A DNA stretch of 64,000 bases from JADJPF01 sp964492845 (GCA_964492845.1 CAZBMZ010000026.1:1-64000), one strand, 5' to 3'; counted from the first letter of the stretch, positions 8,104 to 17,559 are shown. Program-made: numbers and translations. Notes: generated by a model from the letters alone, not told the origin.

Positions 8104-10917
8104 TTATTTCTTCTTTGCATTTTTTAGTATTTCTATGATTTCATTTTGGTTAGTTTCTTGAGCAACATCCAAGGCTGTTTTTGCTTCTCTATTTTTAAGA
8201 TCTATATTGGCTCCTAGAGAAATTAGTTCTTCAATAACCTGTTTCCTATTATTACTTAAAGGCTGTTTTACCAAATATATTAAAAGAGAATCTCCTTGAT
8301 CATTTGGTAAATCTAGTAGTAATCCTTCGCGTGTTTTTGCTAATAAACGCACCATTTCTAAATTACCGCTTTGCGCTGCAATAAATAGTAAATTTTTTCC
8401 AGTAGAACTTTTAGTCCTTACATCAACACATTTTGGTTGTTCCAACAACCACCTTACAGTTTCAACTTTACCCATATATACAGCTTCTACCACTAAGCGG
8501 TTAGTATCAGGAATAAAGTTAGGCTTTACATATGATATTCCATGCCAAATACTTATAACATCAGGGATAAAAGGAGATTTATAAAAAAATGAGCTATTTA
8601 TAGATATAAACCCAAACGCAATTATTAAACCCATAAGCAATTTATATTCTTTGACATTAGACCAAATTGCAAAGAAATATTGAGTCAATAAAGAGCTTGG
8701 AAATCTGTTTTGTGATTGTCTATCTTTAGATATATTTTCTAGTATTTTGTTAGACTCTAGCTTAATTTCTAAATATAGATTAGATAAAGTAATCGCAATT
8801 ACTATATAGTTAGAAAAAAGATAAAATGTAATAAGTAGAAATATGAGAACTGCAACACTTATAACAACCATTTCTAAGGTTCCTGGCGAAAACTCTCCTT
8901 TTGCTCCCTGCGTAATATTAGCCCAAGCTGGAAGAACAACTACAAAATAGATACCACCAATAAAACAGGCTTGGAGCCAAAACGCTATTTGGCGGGATCT
9001 AAGCGATCTGACAAAAGAAGATAATAGCTTAACAACTAACTGAGAACTCTCTAAAGCACTATACCTAGTTTTTTCCTCAAATAAAATGCTTGCAACCTTA
9101 AAGGAATGGCCTCGCCAAGGCTGTTTCCAAGATAGGTTAAACCTAAATATTGTTAAAACATTTGATGGTATAAATTTTAGAATAAACATAGCAATAGAGA
9201 GAATTTGTGCTATTACTATTTCAGGAAAATGCCTTAGTAGTGTTTTTAGTATTAATTTAAGGTTAATGGAACTATTTGGATTCTTATAAAGTTGCTCAAT
9301 CATAATTAAGCAAGCCCCAAAAATAATCTGCCCCCAAAGAAGAAATGCTATTGTTAAGGTGTAAGGCTCGCATAAGAAATCAAAAACACTTTGTGCCAAA
9401 GAAACAAATAATGTCTTATCTGCTAACTGATGAAAGTTAAGGAGAAAAACTACATAAAAAAACAGATAAGGAATCAAAAAAGGAAGCGAAACAACGCCTA
9501 GTGGAACAATAAGTTTGAAATAGTGAGTATAAAAAAATTCTTTCGATTCTAATAATGCAAGGTCAACGCCTTTTGCACACAAACGAAGTACCTTAGCTAT
9601 AAGTAAAGAGCTTTTTGGCCTATCTTCTGGCTTTTTAGACAATGTGGACATTACTAATTCTGTAATATCTTTGGGAAGCTCTTTTCTTTTTTCTCTCAAA
9701 TTAACTGGTTGTTCCTTTTTATGTTTTTCAATAAGCTCATACATATTACCAGAAAAAGGAGTCTCTCCAGCAAGCATTTGATAAATGATAATACCTAAAC
9801 TATAAATATCAGATCGAGCATCAAGTTCAGTACCAGCGCACTGTTCAGGAGACATATAAAGAGGAGTACCTATTATAGTCCCAACTCTAGTTAACCATTC
9901 AGGAACGGTCTTAGGATCTATATCTCCAACAGTAACAACTTTATTTACCTTTAATGTCTTAACTTCATTATTACTACTTCTATTAGCTAGTGCTTTTGTA
10001 TATGCTTCTTCATCTACAAAAAATTTAGTTATTTGTTGATTCGGGAGTTGAGCTATTGTTTCTACTTGTGTATTTAGTGTTGGATTAGTAGGTAAATTAG
10101 TAAATTTGCCTATGAGCTTACTAACAGGGCTAGGATTTAGAGTATTATCTCTTAGCCTAGCTAATCCAAAATCTAGTATTTTTACGTTGTAACCATCTCT
10201 ACCATTAGGTTGTAACCAAATATTATCAGGCTTAAGATCTCGATGAATGATTCCTTGTTTATGAGCTTCATTTAGTGCTAAACATATTTGTTCTACTATG
10301 TCTACTACTAAATATAATGGTAATTTGCCCCTACTTTTTAGAAAATCTCCTAGATTATAGCCATCTAAAAATTCCATAACTAAATAGGCCATATTATCTA
10401 AATCAAGCTGAGTAAATCCAAAATCAGTAATATTTACTATATTTGGGTGCTGTAACTTTCCTGTAGCTTTTGCTTCAACTCTGAAACGTTCTATAAACTC
10501 AAGGTTAGCCATAAATTGAGGCATTATTACTTTTACTGCTACAGGTCGACTAGTTCCAAGATGGATAGCTTTATAAACTGCGCCCATTCCACCTTGGCCT
10601 AATTGCTTTTCAATTAAATATTTACCATCTAAAGTTTTTCCAATTAAGTTTTTCATAAGTAATAAATCCTGTTCTAAATTCAATTGGTTTAAGGTTTCTA
10701 CCTCAGATGGGTTATTTGACTGTTCAAATAAGTCTACTAATGGAGATGAAAGAAAAGAATCAGCTTGGCTATTAAGTGCTAGTATTTCCAACACTTCAGC
10801 TTTAAGAACAGAATCATCCCCGCAAGTTTGTAAAAGAATTTTCTCTATTTCTGCCGGCTCATTGTGCAGTATCTTATCCAAAATTCCTTTTACTTTTTGC
10901 CATCTTTCAGGTGTCAT
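8104..10917 (-). CDS. Membrane Ser/Thr protein kinase with C-terminal ankyrin repeats
   Basis: A 937-residue protein. An N-terminal module (about 1-60, starting MTPERWQKVKGILDKIL) typical of acidobacterial kinases precedes a Hanks-type kinase domain (about 100-460). The kinase shows the GQGGMG P-loop, K129, catalytic D227 in HRDLKPDN, a DFG motif and GTPLYMSPEQ; a long insert sits between DFG and the activation segment. About six hydrophobic segments follow (from about 468), then three or four ankyrin repeats (about 806-937). All features look catalytically intact. It lies 58 bases downstream of an ECF sigma gene, the usual STPK-sigma pairing, so it may signal to or be made with that sigma factor. 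Which side of the membrane the ankyrins face is not clear from sequence. Confidence 0.92.
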   Translation of the reverse strand: MTPERWQKVKGILDKILHNEPAEIEKILLQTCGDDSVLKAEVLEILALNSQADSFLSSPLVDLFEQSNNPSEVETLNQLNLEQDLLLMKNLIGKTLDGKYLIEKQLGQGGMGAVYKAIHLGTSRPVAVKVIMPQFMANLEFIERFRVEAKATGKLQHPNIVNITDFGFTQLDLDNMAYLVMEFLDGYNLGDFLKSRGKLPLYLVVDIVEQICLALNEAHKQGIIHRDLKPDNIWLQPNGRDGYNVKILDFGLARLRDNTLNPSPVSKLIGKFTNLPTNPTLNTQVETIAQLPNQQITKFFVDEEAYTKALANRSSNNEVKTLKVNKVVTVGDIDPKTVPEWLTRVGTIIGTPLYMSPEQCAGTELDARSDIYSLGIIIYQMLAGETPFSGNMYELIEKHKKEQPVNLREKRKELPKDITELVMSTLSKKPEDRPKSSLLIAKVLRLCAKGVDLALLESKEFFYTHYFKLIVPLGVVSLPFLIPYLFFYVVFLLNFHQLADKTLFVSLAQSVFDFLCEPYTLTIAFLLWGQIIFGACLIMIEQLYKNPNSSINLKLILKTLLRHFPEIVIAQILSIAMFILKFIPSNVLTIFRFNLSWKQPWRGHSFKVASILFEEKTRYSALESSQLVVKLLSSFVRSLRSRQIAFWLQACFIGGIYFVVVLPAWANITQGAKGEFSPGTLEMVVISVAVLIFLLITFYLFSNYIVIAITLSNLYLEIKLESNKILENISKDRQSQNRFPSSLLTQYFFAIWSNVKEYKLLMGLIIAFGFISINSSFFYKSPFIPDVISIWHGISYVKPNFIPDTNRLVVEAVYMGKVETVRWLLEQPKCVDVRTKSSTGKNLLFIAAQSGNLEMVRLLAKTREGLLLDLPNDQGDSLLIYLVKQPLSNNRKQVIEELISLGANIDLKNREAKTALDVAQETNQNEIIEILKNAKKK

Positions 10918-10975
10918 ATTACTTATTGCGGATAATTTGGAAAACTTTTATCAAAAATCAGGAAAACTTTTTATG

Positions 10976-11548
10976 TTAAGACTCTTTTTTACTTAAATAG
11001 TGAAGTAAGTAGAGTTTAGCAAGTTTCCATTCACGGCTTACGGTGGCAGTAGAGATGTTAAGAACTTCTGCAATTTCTTCAATTTTTAAGCCACTAAAAT
11101 ATCTTAGTTCAACAATACGGCTTTGTTGAATGTCAACAATAGCTAAAGCGGATAAGGCATCATCTAAAGCTAATAAGTCTAGATCGGGATCTTTACTAAT
11201 TAACCTATCGATAGCAGAAAGAGAAAGTTTATATCTAGCTCCTTCTCTTTTAGCAGCAATATATTTTCTAGCATGATCAACTAAAATATTACGCATTAAC
11301 TTTGCTGCTACTACTAAAAAATGTATTCTATTTTCCCAGTCTATTTGTTGACATTCAAGAAGTCTAATATACGCTTCATTTACTAAAACAGTGGCTTGTA
11401 AGCTATGATTAGGAAGTTCTTTGGATAAATATTTTTTTGCTAGTAAATGTAAATCATTGTAAATTAATGGTATTACTTCATCTAATGCTTCTTTTTTACC
11501 GTTTTTCCATTCTGTTAGCAAAAGGCTGATATTGTTAAGCTTAGACAT
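10976..11548 (-). CDS. ECF-family RNA polymerase sigma factor (STPK-associated type)
   Basis: A 190-residue sigma factor resembling the acidobacterial/planctomycete TIGR02999-like ECF group. Region 2 includes LPNHSLQATVLVNEAYIRLL and the FLVVAAKLMRNILVDHARK segment that contacts the -10 element. Region 4 (ARIVELRYF-like VELRYFSGLKIEEIAEVL) is a helix-turn-helix. This group lacks a classical anti-sigma factor and is commonly encoded beside Ser/Thr kinases, as here. The promoter region contains a TGTCAA-N9-TTGACA inverted repeat about 170 bases upstream. Confidence 0.9.
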   Translation of the reverse strand: MSKLNNISLLLTEWKNGKKEALDEVIPLIYNDLHLLAKKYLSKELPNHSLQATVLVNEAYIRLLECQQIDWENRIHFLVVAAKLMRNILVDHARKYIAAKREGARYKLSLSAIDRLISKDPDLDLLALDDALSALAIVDIQQSRIVELRYFSGLKIEEIAEVLNISTATVSREWKLAKLYLLHYLSKKES

Positions 11549-11711
11549 AATTTACCAATACACTGCTAATTTTTACTTAGTATTCAAGTTTTTGAAGAAT
11601 AGAGTAATTTATTGAAAATAAGTAGGTTAGTAAAATAAAAGGGTATAAAAATCAATAAAAATAACGTTTTTTGCTACCTACTAGTTATTTATACGCTACT
11701 TTCTATTGTGG

Positions 11712-11732
11712 TGTCAAACGCTACGCTTGACA
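11712..11732. promoter_or_regulatory. TGTCAA-N9-TTGACA inverted repeat
   Basis: TGTCAA (11712-11717) and TTGACA (11727-11732) are perfect inverted halves, and the 9-base centre is itself nearly symmetrical (ACG-CTA-CGC). It lies in the 283-base gap between the Spy-like gene and the ECF sigma gene, upstream of the latter. It looks like a dimeric operator, though a small RNA hairpin is possible. Confidence 0.4.
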
Positions 11733-11831
11733 AAGGCAGGGTAACTTCTTGCTTGCTGTAAAGCAAAGGGAACAGTAAAAAACTATTAAATCTTTTACGT
11801 AAAAACTATTAGAGCTTTTAAACTAAGTTTT

Positions 11832-12227
11832 CTATTTCTTCAAATAAGGACAATTACAATCTTCTTGGGTGACGACTTGATCAAATAATTTTTGTTGCTC
11901 GATGGAAAGTAGCCCTTTCATTTTTGACCGGCCTTTTTCACGCAAAACGCTGTAACGTGGGCTGGTTTCAGCACATAAAGTTTTATAATCTTTACTCATA
12001 TCACCAAGGATTGCTTGCATAGCTGTTACTTGCTGAGGTGATAAATTTAATTCTCTTTTTAAGTTATTTAAGTAATCAACTGTATCTATTTTATTACTTT
12101 TGTTTGCAACACTTTTTGCTTGTGAGCGGTAGAGGCTATCTAATGCTCCGCCTGTAATTATCCCAAGACAAAACACTACTATTAAAACTGCACCGGCTTT
12201 TAACCAAACTCTATCTTGTCTACTCAT
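11832..12227 (-). CDS. Small membrane-anchored Spy/CpxP-like protein
   Basis: A 131-residue protein with one N-terminal hydrophobic segment (about 9-31) and an extracytoplasmic helical part. The LNLSPQQVTAMQAILGDM stretch and the later LLSIEQQKLFDQV recall the LTxxQ motifs of Spy/CpxP/CnrX-type periplasmic stress proteins. It ends with a CNCPYLKK tail (Cys 124 and 126 by count), a possible metal or redox site. Its start overlaps the end of the anti-sigma-like gene by eight bases, so the two are translationally coupled. CnrX-like proteins sense metals for ECF sigma systems, and this gene may play that sensing role; this is inference. Confidence 0.7.
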   Translation of the reverse strand: MSRQDRVWLKAGAVLIVVFCLGIITGGALDSLYRSQAKSVANKSNKIDTVDYLNNLKRELNLSPQQVTAMQAILGDMSKDYKTLCAETSPRYSVLREKGRSKMKGLLSIEQQKLFDQVVTQEDCNCPYLKK

Positions 12228-12678
12228 TTTCTATTTTCTCCGATGATTGTTCTTGGAAAACAATTGAAAGAACATCATTACTTGAAACAGCACATTCCGA
12301 TTTTGTTGAGATATTACAAACGGTTACTGGTGCGGAAATAAATTCTGTAACTAGAAAATCGTCTGAAGTATCATTTGGAATATCATTTATAGAGGATGCT
12401 GGCAAATCAGCTATCCAAAAGGCTGTTAGCGAAAATAAAGCAACACAAAATAGTGCTGGGACTGTATATCTAGCTAAAAATAAAATAGCAAACCCATTGT
12501 TTAAGCTTTCTGTAGAGGTTTGTGTTTTTGCTTTGATATTTGCTTTTATTTTTGAATATAAAAATGGTGAACTGGCAATTTTACTAAGTTCTTCCTCTGT
12601 AAGAGTTGAAGCCTTAAAAAGCTGTTTGCCTAATTCGTCTAATTTTTCGTCTGATACTTTATATTTTTTCCAAAACAT
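12220..12678 (-). CDS. Probable anti-sigma factor (single-span membrane protein)
   Basis: A 152-residue protein with a short cytoplasmic N-terminal part (about 1-65), one membrane span (about 67-90) and an extracytoplasmic tail containing two Cys (VCNISTKSEC). I do not recognise a zinc-binding HxxxCxxC motif, so it is not a ZAS-type anti-sigma by sequence. The call rests on size, topology and position: it follows an ECF sigma gene by 28 bases and overlaps a Spy-like gene. The start has only a modest ribosome site. Confidence 0.6.
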   Translation of the reverse strand: MFWKKYKVSDEKLDELGKQLFKASTLTEEELSKIASSPFLYSKIKANIKAKTQTSTESLNNGFAILFLARYTVPALFCVALFSLTAFWIADLPASSINDIPNDTSDDFLVTEFISAPVTVCNISTKSECAVSSNDVLSIVFQEQSSEKIENE

Positions 12679-12706
12679 TTATTTTTCCTAACTTAATAAA
12701 AAAGTT

Positions 12707-13336
12707 TTAGAGAAATTTATTTAATAGTCCGCGTAATTCTATTCGCGCACGATGAGCGCGAACTTTTACCTTTGAAACTGACCAACCTGTAAGCTCAGCA
12801 ATTTCATTTACTGAAAGTTCTTCTATATCAAGTAAAGTTAGCACTAAACGATCCTCTGCACTAAGTTGTGAAAGTAATTTGTTGGCTAAATCTCGAACAA
12901 TAACTTGATGTTCTGTGCTAGAAGTTTTGTTATCAGTCAGCTTTTCTTTTAGCCAAGCTTGTTCATTTTCTGTTACTTCGCTTATAGAATGTTCTGGTCT
13001 ACGACGACTTTTTCTTAGCTCATCATAACAAAAATTAATTGCCACACTAGCTAACCAATTAGTAAAAGTTTTACCTGGCTGAGGTGAAAAATAGCTTAAA
13101 GTACAGTACAGTTTGGTAAAAACTTCTTGTACTACTTCTTCTACCCTTTCAGGGCGATGAAAAAACTTGCCAACAGTTCTACTAACCCAAAATCGATGAC
13201 GCTCAAAAAGATGCTTAAAAGCTTCTTCATCACCATTGCTAGCACTGACAACTAATGATTCATCTGTTATCTGTGTAGCATTTAGTTTACTGTTGTCTAC
13301 AGTTGTAACAATTGCCTCTTGTGCGGCTTTTTTCAT
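12707..13336 (-). CDS. ECF RNA polymerase sigma factor, RpoE-like
   Basis: 209 residues. Region 2 spans about 35-105 (FEHLFERHRFWVSRTVGKFF, then VEEVVQEVFTKLY and the WLASVAINFCYDELR helix). Region 4 spans about 150-205, with LSVNEIAELTGWSVSKVKVRAHRAR as the -35-binding helix-turn-helix. An unusual acidic linker with a WLKEK motif joins them. It heads a three-gene unit with a membrane anti-sigma-like protein and a Spy-like protein, a layout expected of an envelope- or metal-stress regulon. Confidence 0.92.
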   Translation of the reverse strand: MKKAAQEAIVTTVDNSKLNATQITDESLVVSASNGDEEAFKHLFERHRFWVSRTVGKFFHRPERVEEVVQEVFTKLYCTLSYFSPQPGKTFTNWLASVAINFCYDELRKSRRRPEHSISEVTENEQAWLKEKLTDNKTSSTEHQVIVRDLANKLLSQLSAEDRLVLTLLDIEELSVNEIAELTGWSVSKVKVRAHRARIELRGLLNKFL

Positions 13337-13430
13337 CAGCCTGCCTAGCCATAAATTAAACTTTTAATAATTATACTACCAGGAACGTTTTATAAACTAT
13401 TTTGGTTACATTGCAAATAACTAAGCCATA

Positions 13431-13471
13431 AAAAATTGGGAACACAATTTTTACTTGCGTTCCCAATTTTT
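13431..13471 (-). terminator. Intrinsic terminator after the SEC-C gene
   Basis: AAAAATTGGGAAC (13431-13443) is perfectly complementary to GTTCCCAATTTTT (13459-13471), with A/T tracts at both ends. It lies 25 bases beyond the SEC-C stop and separates that gene from the sigma operon. Confidence 0.85.
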
Positions 13472-13495
13472 AAGAAAAAGATTAAGAATAAATTA

Positions 13496-14947
13496 CTAAG
13501 TGAGTTCTATATAAACTGCTGCGGGTACTTTTGTTTTGATTGTCTCAGCATTTGCAAGTGAAGCAAATTTTTCTTGCCCAACTATAGTAGTAAATCCATT
13601 ATTTGGTAAACTTAAATTAAATTTACCATTAACTACAGGTTCTAAAGTGCTGTCTGGATCTGATACTCTAGCAATCCATTGCTTAGTTTCCTGACGCATT
13701 CGCGCCCATTCTGCTGAAGCTTTTTCTTGTTCTGTTGCTAATTCATTTTGTAAATCAGCTACAGAGTTTTCTGCACTTTCAGCATTTAATTTGCTGTCTG
13801 CGGCTTGCCAAACACGTCGCATATAATTACGAGTGCCTTCTAGCCTTTTCATTGAGTGAAATTCCCCTACAAAACCACGTTCAACATTATTTAAGAAACC
13901 AAATTCTTGTGATTGAAAAGCTTCTGTTAAGCTTGTCCAGTTGTCTTTTTCTGCATCATTGTTTGAGGCTGTTAGAAGTTCTTGCCAACGCCAGGAAGTA
14001 CCTGTATAAGGCATTGCCCCCGTATATTGGCAAATATGTATTGCTGTATCTGTATTTATTCCAGCACGTACAGCTAATATTTGAGCAGCAGTTTCTATTA
14101 ACCTTTGCTCAACTTCTTTGGTAAGAACAATAGAGGTTTGTTCCTTACCTAATTCTTCAAAATATGGCAGAGTTAAATTAATTTCTTGGTCTGTTAAGTG
14201 TGGGTACATTTTTCTTAACTGTGCTTCTCTAGCTTCTGCTGACTCAGCACGAATAACTTTATGTAAATCATTGCTATAGTCTAGGCGTAGATTTTCCATA
14301 TTATCTTTAGTAACTTCTTTTCCATTAGCCCTAGCATATGCAGCACTTAAGAAATCTAGTTGTAAAGAACTATCAAAGATTCCTGGATTAGGTATAAACC
14401 TTACAACACCTGAATTTAGAGCCGGGCCTAGCAAATAGAGAAAGTAGATTAACTTGTAAGTATCTATCTTAAAGAGTTCTGGATTATGAATAGGATTAAG
14501 GTTTTTTACTGCACAATGTGGATTATAAAGAGGTGCAACAAATAGCATTTCATCTACATAAAGCCCCATTCTTGCCATATTATGTCCAGTAAGTTGAGGA
14601 TCCATATCACCAACATAAAAAGCCCTAAGCTTATCATCTGTTGGCAATAAACTAAGTACATTTGTATTAGCTGGATATAGTTCCGCAATTACACGATAGA
14701 GGCGGAAAATTTGTTCAGCAGAAATATTACGTTTAACATCTTTCCATCTAAAGCCTCGTTTTAGACCAAAAATATCAGCCACGGCATAAAGTAGAACTAC
14801 ATTGGTTTCTAATAAATTACGTGGTCTAACAACATTTCTTTCTGCTGTTTGTGGCATAGCAGCAGCATTACCATCACCATGACATTTTTTGTATTTTTTT
14901 CCGCTACCACAAGGACAAGGATCATTACGGCCAATTTTCGCTGCCAT
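13496..14947 (-). CDS. SEC-C zinc-finger protein of unknown function
   Basis: The N-terminus is a SEC-C motif (residues 1-24, GRNDPCPCGSGKKYKKCH), a zinc-binding tail otherwise found at the end of SecA and on many stand-alone proteins. The remaining 450 residues match nothing I recognise. They are mainly helical and soluble, with a coiled-coil stretch near 385-415. No signal peptide or membrane span. It is a single-gene unit with AGGAGG upstream and its own terminator. The metal site suggests a protein-interaction or ribosome/Sec-associated role, but this is not shown. Confidence 0.75.
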   Translation of the reverse strand: MAAKIGRNDPCPCGSGKKYKKCHGDGNAAAMPQTAERNVVRPRNLLETNVVLLYAVADIFGLKRGFRWKDVKRNISAEQIFRLYRVIAELYPANTNVLSLLPTDDKLRAFYVGDMDPQLTGHNMARMGLYVDEMLFVAPLYNPHCAVKNLNPIHNPELFKIDTYKLIYFLYLLGPALNSGVVRFIPNPGIFDSSLQLDFLSAAYARANGKEVTKDNMENLRLDYSNDLHKVIRAESAEAREAQLRKMYPHLTDQEINLTLPYFEELGKEQTSIVLTKEVEQRLIETAAQILAVRAGINTDTAIHICQYTGAMPYTGTSWRWQELLTASNNDAEKDNWTSLTEAFQSQEFGFLNNVERGFVGEFHSMKRLEGTRNYMRRVWQAADSKLNAESAENSVADLQNELATEQEKASAEWARMRQETKQWIARVSDPDSTLEPVVNGKFNLSLPNNGFTTIVGQEKFASLANAETIKTKVPAAVYIELT

Positions 14948-15178
14948 TAAACAGTAAACCTCCTAAGCTATTTATTTATAGATTATTGCAAAAATTATAA
15001 AAAAGAATACGAATCTTATAACAAAATCTTGTTAGGATTTACTCATTTTTGCAGGATATAAGGAAAACTAATAAATAACCTAAGTAAATATTTTATATCT
15101 AAAGGTTTTCTTTGCCTGTTTGTTAAGCTATCATCATAAAAAATCCAATGATAATTAAGCAAATATTAAGTAAAAACT

Positions 15179-16603
15179 ATGGTCAAAGATTACCCGTTAT
15201 TGATTGCCGGAGAACGTGAAACTAGCTCTGAACAAATAGAAATTCGCTCGCCCTTTAACAATGAGTTAATAGGAACTACCTATCAAGCTACACCTAATCA
15301 AATTGATAGGGCAATTTCTTTGGCTTCAGAAGCATTTCGTCTAACACGTCGTCTTCCTACCTACAAACGAGTAGAAATTTTATTAAATGCAGCCGTTGAA
15401 GTAAAAAAACGTAGTGAAGAAATCAGCAGGTTAATAGCTTTAGAAGCAGGTAAACCAATAAAAGCGGCTCGTATTGAAGTTGCGCGTGCTGCTAACACTT
15501 TGACTTTGGCAGTAGAAGAAGCTAAACGCTTAAATGGTGAAGTATTGCCGCTAGACCTAGATGCTAGCTCTCAAGGCCGGATGGCGATAGTCCGACGTTT
15601 CCCTATTGGGCTGATGACGGCTATTACACCTTTTAATTTTCCATTAAATTTAGCAGTTCATAAACTTGCGCCTGCTGTAGCTATAGGTTCTCCATTTGTC
15701 TTAAAACCTGCCCCACAAACACCTTTAACAGGTCTAATTTTAGGAGAAATTTTACTTAATGCAGGTTGGCCTGCTCAAGCATTAAGTGTTTTAGCTTGTC
15801 GTAATGAAGATGCTAGCCCTTTAGTAGTTGACCCTAGAGTAAAAATTCTTTCTTTTACTGGTAGCGTTTCTGTTGGTTGGCAATTAAAAAAGGCTGCTTT
15901 TGATCGTCGGGTCGTTTTAGAACTAGGTGGAAATGCTGGTGTTGCAGTACATTCTGACGCAGATTTAGACTTTGCTGTCTCTCGTTGTGTTGCAGGTGGT
16001 TTTGGCTATGCTGGTCAAGTTTGTATCTCTGTGCAAAGAATTTATGTCCATAGCCCTATTTATCAAGAATTTACAGACAAGTTTTTAAACAGCACAAAAG
16101 CCTTAAAAGTAGGCGATCCCTTAGATGAACAAACCGACCTTGGCCCAATGATTAGCGAAAAAGAAGCCGCTAGAGCAGAATCTTGGGTTAAAGAAGCCCT
16201 TGACCATAATGCAAAACTTCTTTGTGGTGGTAGTCGTGCTGGTAACATTTTTCAACCAACTGTTTTAGCAAATGTTGACCCTGAATTAAAAGTTCAATCC
16301 CAAGAAATTTTTGCTCCTGTTGTTACACTTACCCCTTATGAAACATTTGATGAAGCTATAGAAATGATTGATAAATCAAGTTTTGGTCTGCAAGCAGGAA
16401 TTTTTACCCAAGATATAAAAGCTATTTTTCAAGCCTACGAACGCTTAGAGGTAGGAGGTTTAATAGTTAGAGATATCCCAACTTATCGCGCTGAAACTAT
16501 GCCCTATGGCGGTGTTAAAGATTCCGGCTTTGGTCGTGAAGGAATCCGCTATGCTATAGAAGAAATGACCGAGCTAAAAACCCTAGTTCTAAATTTAGAT
16601 TAA
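15179..16603 (+). CDS. NAD(P)-dependent aldehyde dehydrogenase
   Basis: A 474-residue ALDH-superfamily enzyme that oxidises an aldehyde to its acid. The catalytic Cys is C282 (GQVCISVQR) and the general base E248 (LELGGN), spaced 34 apart as in the family. The cofactor-binding TPFNFPLN, KPAPQTP and FTGSVSVG motifs are present. The closest look-alikes are lactaldehyde, succinate-semialdehyde or non-phosphorylating glyceraldehyde-3-phosphate dehydrogenases; substrate cannot be set from sequence. It is monocistronic with a weak ribosome site. It starts directly with the ALDH fold and lacks a microcompartment targeting helix. Confidence 0.9.
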   Translation: MVKDYPLLIAGERETSSEQIEIRSPFNNELIGTTYQATPNQIDRAISLASEAFRLTRRLPTYKRVEILLNAAVEVKKRSEEISRLIALEAGKPIKAARIEVARAANTLTLAVEEAKRLNGEVLPLDLDASSQGRMAIVRRFPIGLMTAITPFNFPLNLAVHKLAPAVAIGSPFVLKPAPQTPLTGLILGEILLNAGWPAQALSVLACRNEDASPLVVDPRVKILSFTGSVSVGWQLKKAAFDRRVVLELGGNAGVAVHSDADLDFAVSRCVAGGFGYAGQVCISVQRIYVHSPIYQEFTDKFLNSTKALKVGDPLDEQTDLGPMISEKEAARAESWVKEALDHNAKLLCGGSRAGNIFQPTVLANVDPELKVQSQEIFAPVVTLTPYETFDEAIEMIDKSSFGLQAGIFTQDIKAIFQAYERLEVGGLIVRDIPTYRAETMPYGGVKDSGFGREGIRYAIEEMTELKTLVLNLD

Positions 16604-16929
16604 TTATCAACCCAAGTAATTTTATCAGTGCTTTATAACTATATCTTTTTTATACTAGGTATTTTAATTACTCCGTTACCTAGACTTTAGCTTATAAAAT
16701 AAGCTATTATTTTTTTGTACCTATACTTGCATTAGTTCAAATACTTACTTAATCTCAAGTAATTAGCAGAAAGTTCCTAACTACAACTCTTTATGTTTTC
16801 TAAATAACAATACTCTTAAATACGCCCCAAAAAATAACCCTTAACTATATTTACCAATAAATATAGTTAGTAACAATTCTTATCAACTAGGTTAAATACT
16901 TAATTGATATAGGATAAGGAGCTATTATT
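16604..16929. other. Intergenic region with a 12-bp hairpin
   Basis: About 325 AT-rich bases between ALDH and the CBS gene without a convincing ORF. The only structure seen is TAACTATATTTA (16842-16853) paired with TAAATATAGTTA (16858-16869) around CCAA, 60 bases before the CBS start. It may be an operator or a leader hairpin for the CBS gene. It lacks GC content and a U-run, so it is unlikely to be a strong terminator. Confidence 0.45.
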
Positions 16930-17358
16930 ATGAGAACTGTAAATCAGCTTTTAAGACAAAAGCCAAAAGAAATTTACTCAGTTACACCAAACACAACAGT
17001 ATTTGACACCTTAACATTAATGGCAGAAAAAGGAATTGGGGCTGTAGTAGTATTGGAGGGTGAGAAATTAGTAGGTATTATGTCAGAGAGAGATTATGCT
17101 AGAAAAATTATCTTAAAAGGAAAATCCTCAAAAGAAACTTTAGTATCAGAAATTATGACTAGTAAAATCTCTGTGGTAGGATTAGAAAATACTGTAGAAG
17201 AATGTATGGTTTTAATGACAGAAAAAAGGATACGCCATTTGCCTGTTATTAAAGATAAAAAAGTACTAGGTCTAATTTCTATTGGGGATGTTGTTAAAGA
17301 TATTATTGAGGAACAACAATTTTTAATTAAACAACTAGAAATGTATATTGCTAGTTAA
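16930..17358 (+). CDS. Tandem CBS-domain protein
   Basis: 142 residues consisting of little more than two CBS domains (about 10-65 and 75-132), each with the characteristic GIGAVVVLEGEKLVGIMSERD-like and RIRHLPVIKDKKVLGLISIGD-like pattern. Stand-alone CBS pairs bind adenine nucleotides and act as energy or redox sensors. No fused effector is present. AAGGAG precedes the ATG; a strong terminator follows, so it is a single-gene unit. Confidence 0.92.
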   Translation: MRTVNQLLRQKPKEIYSVTPNTTVFDTLTLMAEKGIGAVVVLEGEKLVGIMSERDYARKIILKGKSSKETLVSEIMTSKISVVGLENTVEECMVLMTEKRIRHLPVIKDKKVLGLISIGDVVKDIIEEQQFLIKQLEMYIAS

Positions 17359-17369
17359 ATCATTAAAAA

Positions 17370-17405
17370 TAAAACAGCTAAGAACCCTGGTTTTTAGCTG
17401 TTTTA
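17370..17405 (+). terminator. Intrinsic terminator of the CBS gene
   Basis: TAAAACAGCTAA (17370-17381) pairs perfectly with TTAGCTGTTTTA (17394-17405) around 12 bases, giving an A-tract/U-tract flanked stem just after the stop codon. Confidence 0.8.
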
Positions 17406-17559
17406 TTAGCAAAATCAAGTAAATTATTGCCTAAAACTAACCCCTCAAAAACCTAACCTTAAAAATTTCCTTTGTTAAGTTCTTAAGACTTGTAAAACTC
17501 TTGTCTATTCCTGTTTAATAACAAAGTATCAAAAAACTAGATTACTCAAAAAGGTTTTT

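Noticed and set aside
15179..16603. Aldehyde dehydrogenase as the PduP partner of a DeoC/RpiB microcompartment
   Set aside because: It lacks an N-terminal targeting extension, has the hydrolytic ALDH Cys/Glu pair typical of acid-forming enzymes and lies 9 kb away.
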